Shown: in pieces, positions 13,001 through 15,431 of the stretch | Numbering within the stretch: position 1 is the stretch's first letter | Layout of the letters: each line of letters begins with the position of its first letter | Translations under genes and position numbers: made by a program | The notes under the pieces: model-generated | What the model saw: the letters and a program-made list of their open reading frames with translations, nothing else | Told to the model about the DNA's origin: nothing | Database searches by the model: none | From: Ruminococcus sp. UBA4275 | Lineage (GTDB): Bacteria; Bacillota; Clostridia; Oscillospirales; Ruminococcaceae | Reading direction: 5' to 3' | Assembly (NCBI GenBank): GCA_002395085.1 | Contig: DGVV01000035.1 | Location: 1 to 15,431 of the forward strand | DNA length: 15,431 nt

Positions 13001-15431
13001 GACGGCAATGCAGTGAACGGCACTGTGAAATTCAAGCTCAGCATTGAAGCACAGAATGCAATCATCGGACCGCCTGCCGCAAATGCGCCCACGCTGGAAG
13101 GCGTGATCGTCGGCGGCACGGAGATCAAGGACAAGGTCCGTGAGTATACGTTCACCGGCAGCAATGTCAAGATCAAGAATCTGAAGACGCTGCCTGATGC
13201 CGCTCCTTACTGGCGCTATTCCATTACGGAAGAGGAAGCACCCGCCGGCTATGAGAAACTGCCGGGCAAAATTGTCCTGAAGTTCTCTGAGACGGACGGT
13301 ACGATCTCTTTCAGCAAGAGTACGAAGGATGAAGTTAAGAGATATTGTTCGATTTCGGACGACGGCGTTACGCTGACTGTTAAGAACAAGAAATCGAATG
13401 ACGGTCCGAAGACCATTCAGGTCAACAAGCAGGCGGTTGGCGGCGAGCCGATCGCAGAAGGCAACAAGGCACAGTTCACGCTGACAGCACTGGAAGGCGG
13501 TACGCTTGCAGGTGTGGTCATCGGTGAAGTGACTCTGACAGACGCGGATACGACCTACACCTTCGATGGCAACAATGCGGAGATGAAGGGTCTGAGCGAC
13601 GGAACTTACAAACTGGAGGAGAAAGTTGCTCCGGATGGCTACACGGTCGTTACCAGCGGCTTCACCTTCAAGGTTACCGACGGCGAAATCGACAGAAGTT
13701 CGATTACCGCGGAGACCACCGGCGCAGGCATTTATGCACCGGACGGCAAGACAATTATTGTTGCAGATGATGCTTCTTCTGTCAAGATCAACAAGTTTGA
13801 TGTCACAAATCAGGCTCCGCTGAAAGGCGCGAAGATTGTTGTGACGCTGACGGAAGGCACGAAAAACGCAAATGCTTCTCTGGCAAATGTCAAGGTTGAG
13901 GGTGCGATGGTTACGCCGGATCACGGTGTGGTTCAGGATGATTCGTCGATTACCTTCTACTCCTCTGAAACGGATGTGACGCTGACCGGTCTGCCGGACG
14001 GCAAATATACGCTTCAGGAAACTGCCGATGAAGGCGACACCTTTGAGGTCAATGATACTATTTATAATGTCATTGATTCGTTTGTCACCTTCGAGATCAA
14101 GGATGGCGTGGTCATCTCTGCTGCTGACAGCAAGAACGGTGACCTGACTTCCACGGTCAACGGACAGGGCTACTACCGCACCGACAACAAGTTTACGGTT
14201 GCAGACGCGGAAGCAGCTTCCGGCGCTGTCCGGTTCCAGAAACTCGCAGCAGATACGAATGCGGCACTTGCAAATGCAAAGCTCGTTCTGACTGCGCCCG
14301 AAGGTACGGACCTGACGAAAGTCAAGACCGCACTCGGCAGCCTCATCGACGCGGATACTGCAATCAATGTGATTCAGTGGACAACGTCTGATACGGCACT
14401 CGTGATTACCGGTCTCCCGACCGGCACTTACCAGCTCTCCGAAACATTTGCCCCGAACGGCTACCGCAAAGCAAACGTTCAGGAGATCAGCATTGTGGAC
14501 GGCAAGCTGGCAGACACGACAGATGAAACAAGCACTGTGACTGTGACCGATGAGATCATGAAGCTCACCGTGAAGAAGACCGGCAAGAACGATGCAGCAC
14601 TCGCAGGTGCTGAATTCGATCTGGTTGACGGCACGGGCGCTGTGGTTGCAGAGCTGAAGCAGGATGCGCAGAATTCCCTCACAGAGTGGTCGCTTGAGAA
14701 AATCAGCAACGGCATCTACACTCTGGTGGAAACGGCGGTTCCGGACGGCTATGTCAAGATGGCGGATCTCACAATCCACATCGCAAACGGTATCGTCACC
14801 GAAGCGACAAACGATGTTTTGACGCTGACAAATGAGCTGACGAAGGTCAGCGTGACCAAGACGGATATGGGCGGCACGGAACTTCCGGGCGCAACAATCA
14901 GAATCATTGATAAGAATGGCCAGATTGTTGAAGAATGGGTTTCGACTGAGAAAGCTCATATTATCGAGGGTCTGACCGCGGGTGAGACCTACACCCTCCA
15001 CGAGGAAGGCGCTCCGGACGGCTATTCTTATGCCGAGGATGCGGAATTTACCGTGAAGGCGGACGGCACACTCACGGATATTAAAATGAAGGATGCTCCG
15101 ACGAAGGTCACTGTTTCTAAGCAGGATGCTACGACCTCGGAGGAAATCCCCGGCGCAAAGCTGGAAGTTTACAAAGCAGCAGATGTCAACGAGGACGGTA
15201 CTGTGAAGGAAGGCGCAAAGCCGGTCGATAGCTGGATTTCTGAGGCGGGTAAGTCTCACGAGATTCAGAAGCTGACCGCCGGTGCGGATTATGTCCTGAT
15301 CGAGACCACTGTTCCGGATGGCTATGCGCAGGCGGAAGCAGTGAAGTTCACGGTCAACCGCGACAACACTGTTACCCAAGTCGTGATGTTCGATGCGCCG
15401 CTGCGCGAAATCGAGATCGACAAAGCAACCC
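10100..15431 (+). CDS. Giant Cna-B repeat surface protein (adhesin), 3' end beyond the window
   Basis: One uninterrupted frame of 1777 codons, checked codon by codon, runs off the right edge. The ribosome site AAGGAGG (10086-10092) is 7 bases before the ATG. A signal peptide (1 to about 37, ending ASAA) is followed by about 800 residues with no family recognised securely. Within it, about 495-610 (GLYYGIVADRFEQ, then QSNVAANHY) faintly resembles choice-of-anchor-A-type adhesive modules. From about residue 839 onward at least eight Cna-B (SpaA-type prealbumin-like) domains follow, and a ninth is cut by the edge. Each complete one has a Lys in its first strand, a Glu in a YxLxET-type strand and a closing Asp/Asn, the set that forms internal isopeptide bonds. 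Expected beyond the edge are more repeats and an LPXTG sorting signal or another anchor. Likely role: attachment to cells, host or plant fibre; ligand unknown. Confidence 0.92.
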   Translation, partial: MAQGIRKRLLSFATAGVLALSGLPPVSLGSPLIASAASLTDSEPAFYMTDMFSSNAAHVKVMYQDATGAAKAAQVDEQRYYMLVDIADATMHFDNATGVTTFDDDYKHTYTLTEIGGGEEWISTGLNLPAAEDTRRVYSMAGYILKNTGDSPLTLEDALALNQCEQTDEIAGRSILCDHQYHYSGLDYEYGRNTVELTAFSGVIADINVYTYGGEELTYVQSDPPTANYVALVTATPRGTTTPQQWAIVPITPETPNAGADYSSKYYTEHLEITDFYQYDRGGASTDMQGPLIQNFDVDIRVYRSDDPLETYADCMDHGIDTIPGYTFDKSINGKKLDVSITQNDLSFGVDFEFDEPTTITEADNLYLLVKVLHTGGYSDYYTYYYQQITVDNATELSIPIQTTDSQKWVDENGTLLPNERISRDKGVTVELYKGTEPLTFANLKSKEKCSPVKNGGVYKTYATFYSRSTEEDAAAARTAVTETISFKTLDASNDYDFKDILGPGLYYGIVADRFEQGANSSDGGNSTTDIQSNVAANHYMAHDGCVINPNLTVNNPGSVVIAKYVDFNGETEIIDGTTVFYGLDELAALPEGENAPNAGHVDIDDTGENNKAAYLYTDSEDRLKVVRPESPVQITVETPDDITKNRVEPIIEYMESISAELLSHDVPSINYSDENLNFTLDASAYPDDATIYIDGDALAEAMGGEIGNGKITLRKKEHQLFVFNFKNTEDLAITRYNLEILKDDGTVLEMNSQPSTTRDTQNENLDAYVTRYVVWNLASVKNLEVSTAAGIFLLPDEHSVVRNDGNAATGWIITDGYIGLSKEWHFVYSGLPEDIPFVISKESVGGEKIVDNATFQLTSKTDGVTFDGVTDGEGNSIGTGTSVELTGTKFELLGLQDGIYELEETAAPNGYTTVSAFTFEIKNGMVVKDSISAVTDGEVERLAGGGTLIVKDEKEGPAIRLVKTDMDGNAVNGTVKFKLSIEAQNAIIGPPAANAPTLEGVIVGGTEIKDKVREYTFTGSNVKIKNLKTLPDAAPYWRYSITEEEAPAGYEKLPGKIVLKFSETDGTISFSKSTKDEVKRYCSISDDGVTLTVKNKKSNDGPKTIQVNKQAVGGEPIAEGNKAQFTLTALEGGTLAGVVIGEVTLTDADTTYTFDGNNAEMKGLSDGTYKLEEKVAPDGYTVVTSGFTFKVTDGEIDRSSITAETTGAGIYAPDGKTIIVADDASSVKINKFDVTNQAPLKGAKIVVTLTEGTKNANASLANVKVEGAMVTPDHGVVQDDSSITFYSSETDVTLTGLPDGKYTLQETADEGDTFEVNDTIYNVIDSFVTFEIKDGVVISAADSKNGDLTSTVNGQGYYRTDNKFTVADAEAASGAVRFQKLAADTNAALANAKLVLTAPEGTDLTKVKTALGSLIDADTAINVIQWTTSDTALVITGLPTGTYQLSETFAPNGYRKANVQEISIVDGKLADTTDETSTVTVTDEIMKLTVKKTGKNDAALAGAEFDLVDGTGAVVAELKQDAQNSLTEWSLEKISNGIYTLVETAVPDGYVKMADLTIHIANGIVTEATNDVLTLTNELTKVSVTKTDMGGTELPGATIRIIDKNGQIVEEWVSTEKAHIIEGLTAGETYTLHEEGAPDGYSYAEDAEFTVKADGTLTDIKMKDAPTKVTVSKQDATTSEEIPGAKLEVYKAADVNEDGTVKEGAKPVDSWISEAGKSHEIQKLTAGADYVLIETTVPDGYAQAEAVKFTVNRDNTVTQVVMFDAPLREIEIDKAT
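12614..15431 (+). repeat. Array of eight complete and one partial Cna-B domain repeats
   Basis: Repeat boundaries from the translation: 12614-12970, 12974-13396, 13409-13774, 13775-14206, 14222-14557, 14558-14839, 14840-15100, 15101-15400, and 15401 onward (partial). First-strand lysines occur in VISKES, RLVKTD, QVNKQA, KINKFD, RFQKLA, TVKKTG, SVTKTD and TVSKQD. The Glu strand usually reads like YELEETAAPNGY; the fourth repeat has LQETADEGDTF instead. The first five repeats are longer (about 110-145 residues) and diverged. The last three are shorter (about 87-100) and more alike, which suggests recent expansion at the C-terminal side. Confidence 0.85.

Noticed and set aside
10886..15379. 1497-codon open frame on the minus strand opposite the adhesin gene
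   Set aside because: The plus strand has signal peptide, ribosome site and clear Cna-B repeats. The minus-strand protein is a Cys-, Arg- and Ile-rich shadow without domains, caused by the codon use of the real gene.
1..15431. CRISPR arrays, transposases, tRNA or rRNA genes
   Set aside because: No spaced identical repeats, no transposase-like reading frame with terminal inverted repeats, and no recognisable tRNA or rRNA sequence were seen on either strand.

Overview
The window looks like chromosome from a plant-fibre-degrading Firmicute of the Ruminococcus group (R. champanellensis / R. flavefaciens-like). The evidence is a secreted xylanase with a type I dockerin and an Asn-rich linker, a long Cna-B-type surface protein with a Gram-positive signal peptide, strong AGGAGG ribosome sites, and Firmicute-style TTGACA/TATAAT promoters. 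The genus is inferred from gene content; no marker gene identifies a species.

Layout. Positions 1-50 hold the terminator of an upstream gene. A membrane protein with a prokaryotic RING-like zinc finger lies on the minus strand (64-939). It is divergent from secG (1184-1441), and both promoters are visible between them. secG ends at a very strong terminator and is followed by rnr (RNase R, 1553-3796). After a 262-base gap with a promoter comes a four-module secreted enzyme (4059-6902): GH30 xylanase, CBM22, dockerin and CE1 esterase. It converges, across a long hairpin, with a 730-residue regulator on the minus strand (6999-9191). The regulator has an N-terminal LacI/XylR-type sugar-binding domain, a middle GAF-like plus decayed GGDEF region, and a C-terminal AraC DNA-binding domain. 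About 890 non-coding bases follow: an AT-rich half, then a GC-rich, strongly base-pairing leader of about 400 nt. The rest (10100-15431, open at the window edge) is one very large surface-protein gene. It has at least eight Cna-B repeats after an unrecognised N-terminal region of about 800 residues.

How it fits together. The enzyme and regulator appear to form a xylan-use unit. The same 16-base sequence lies upstream of both promoters, each time followed by a degenerate copy 20-21 bases further on. This is the layout expected for an AraC/XylR-type regulator that senses a xylan-derived sugar, controls the xylanase-esterase and perhaps itself. The adhesin is transcribed from a separate promoter through the structured leader, so its control is probably distinct and RNA-based.

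The best candidates for something undescribed are the structured leader (9703-10099), the four-part regulator with a dead GGDEF domain, and the shared operator-like element.
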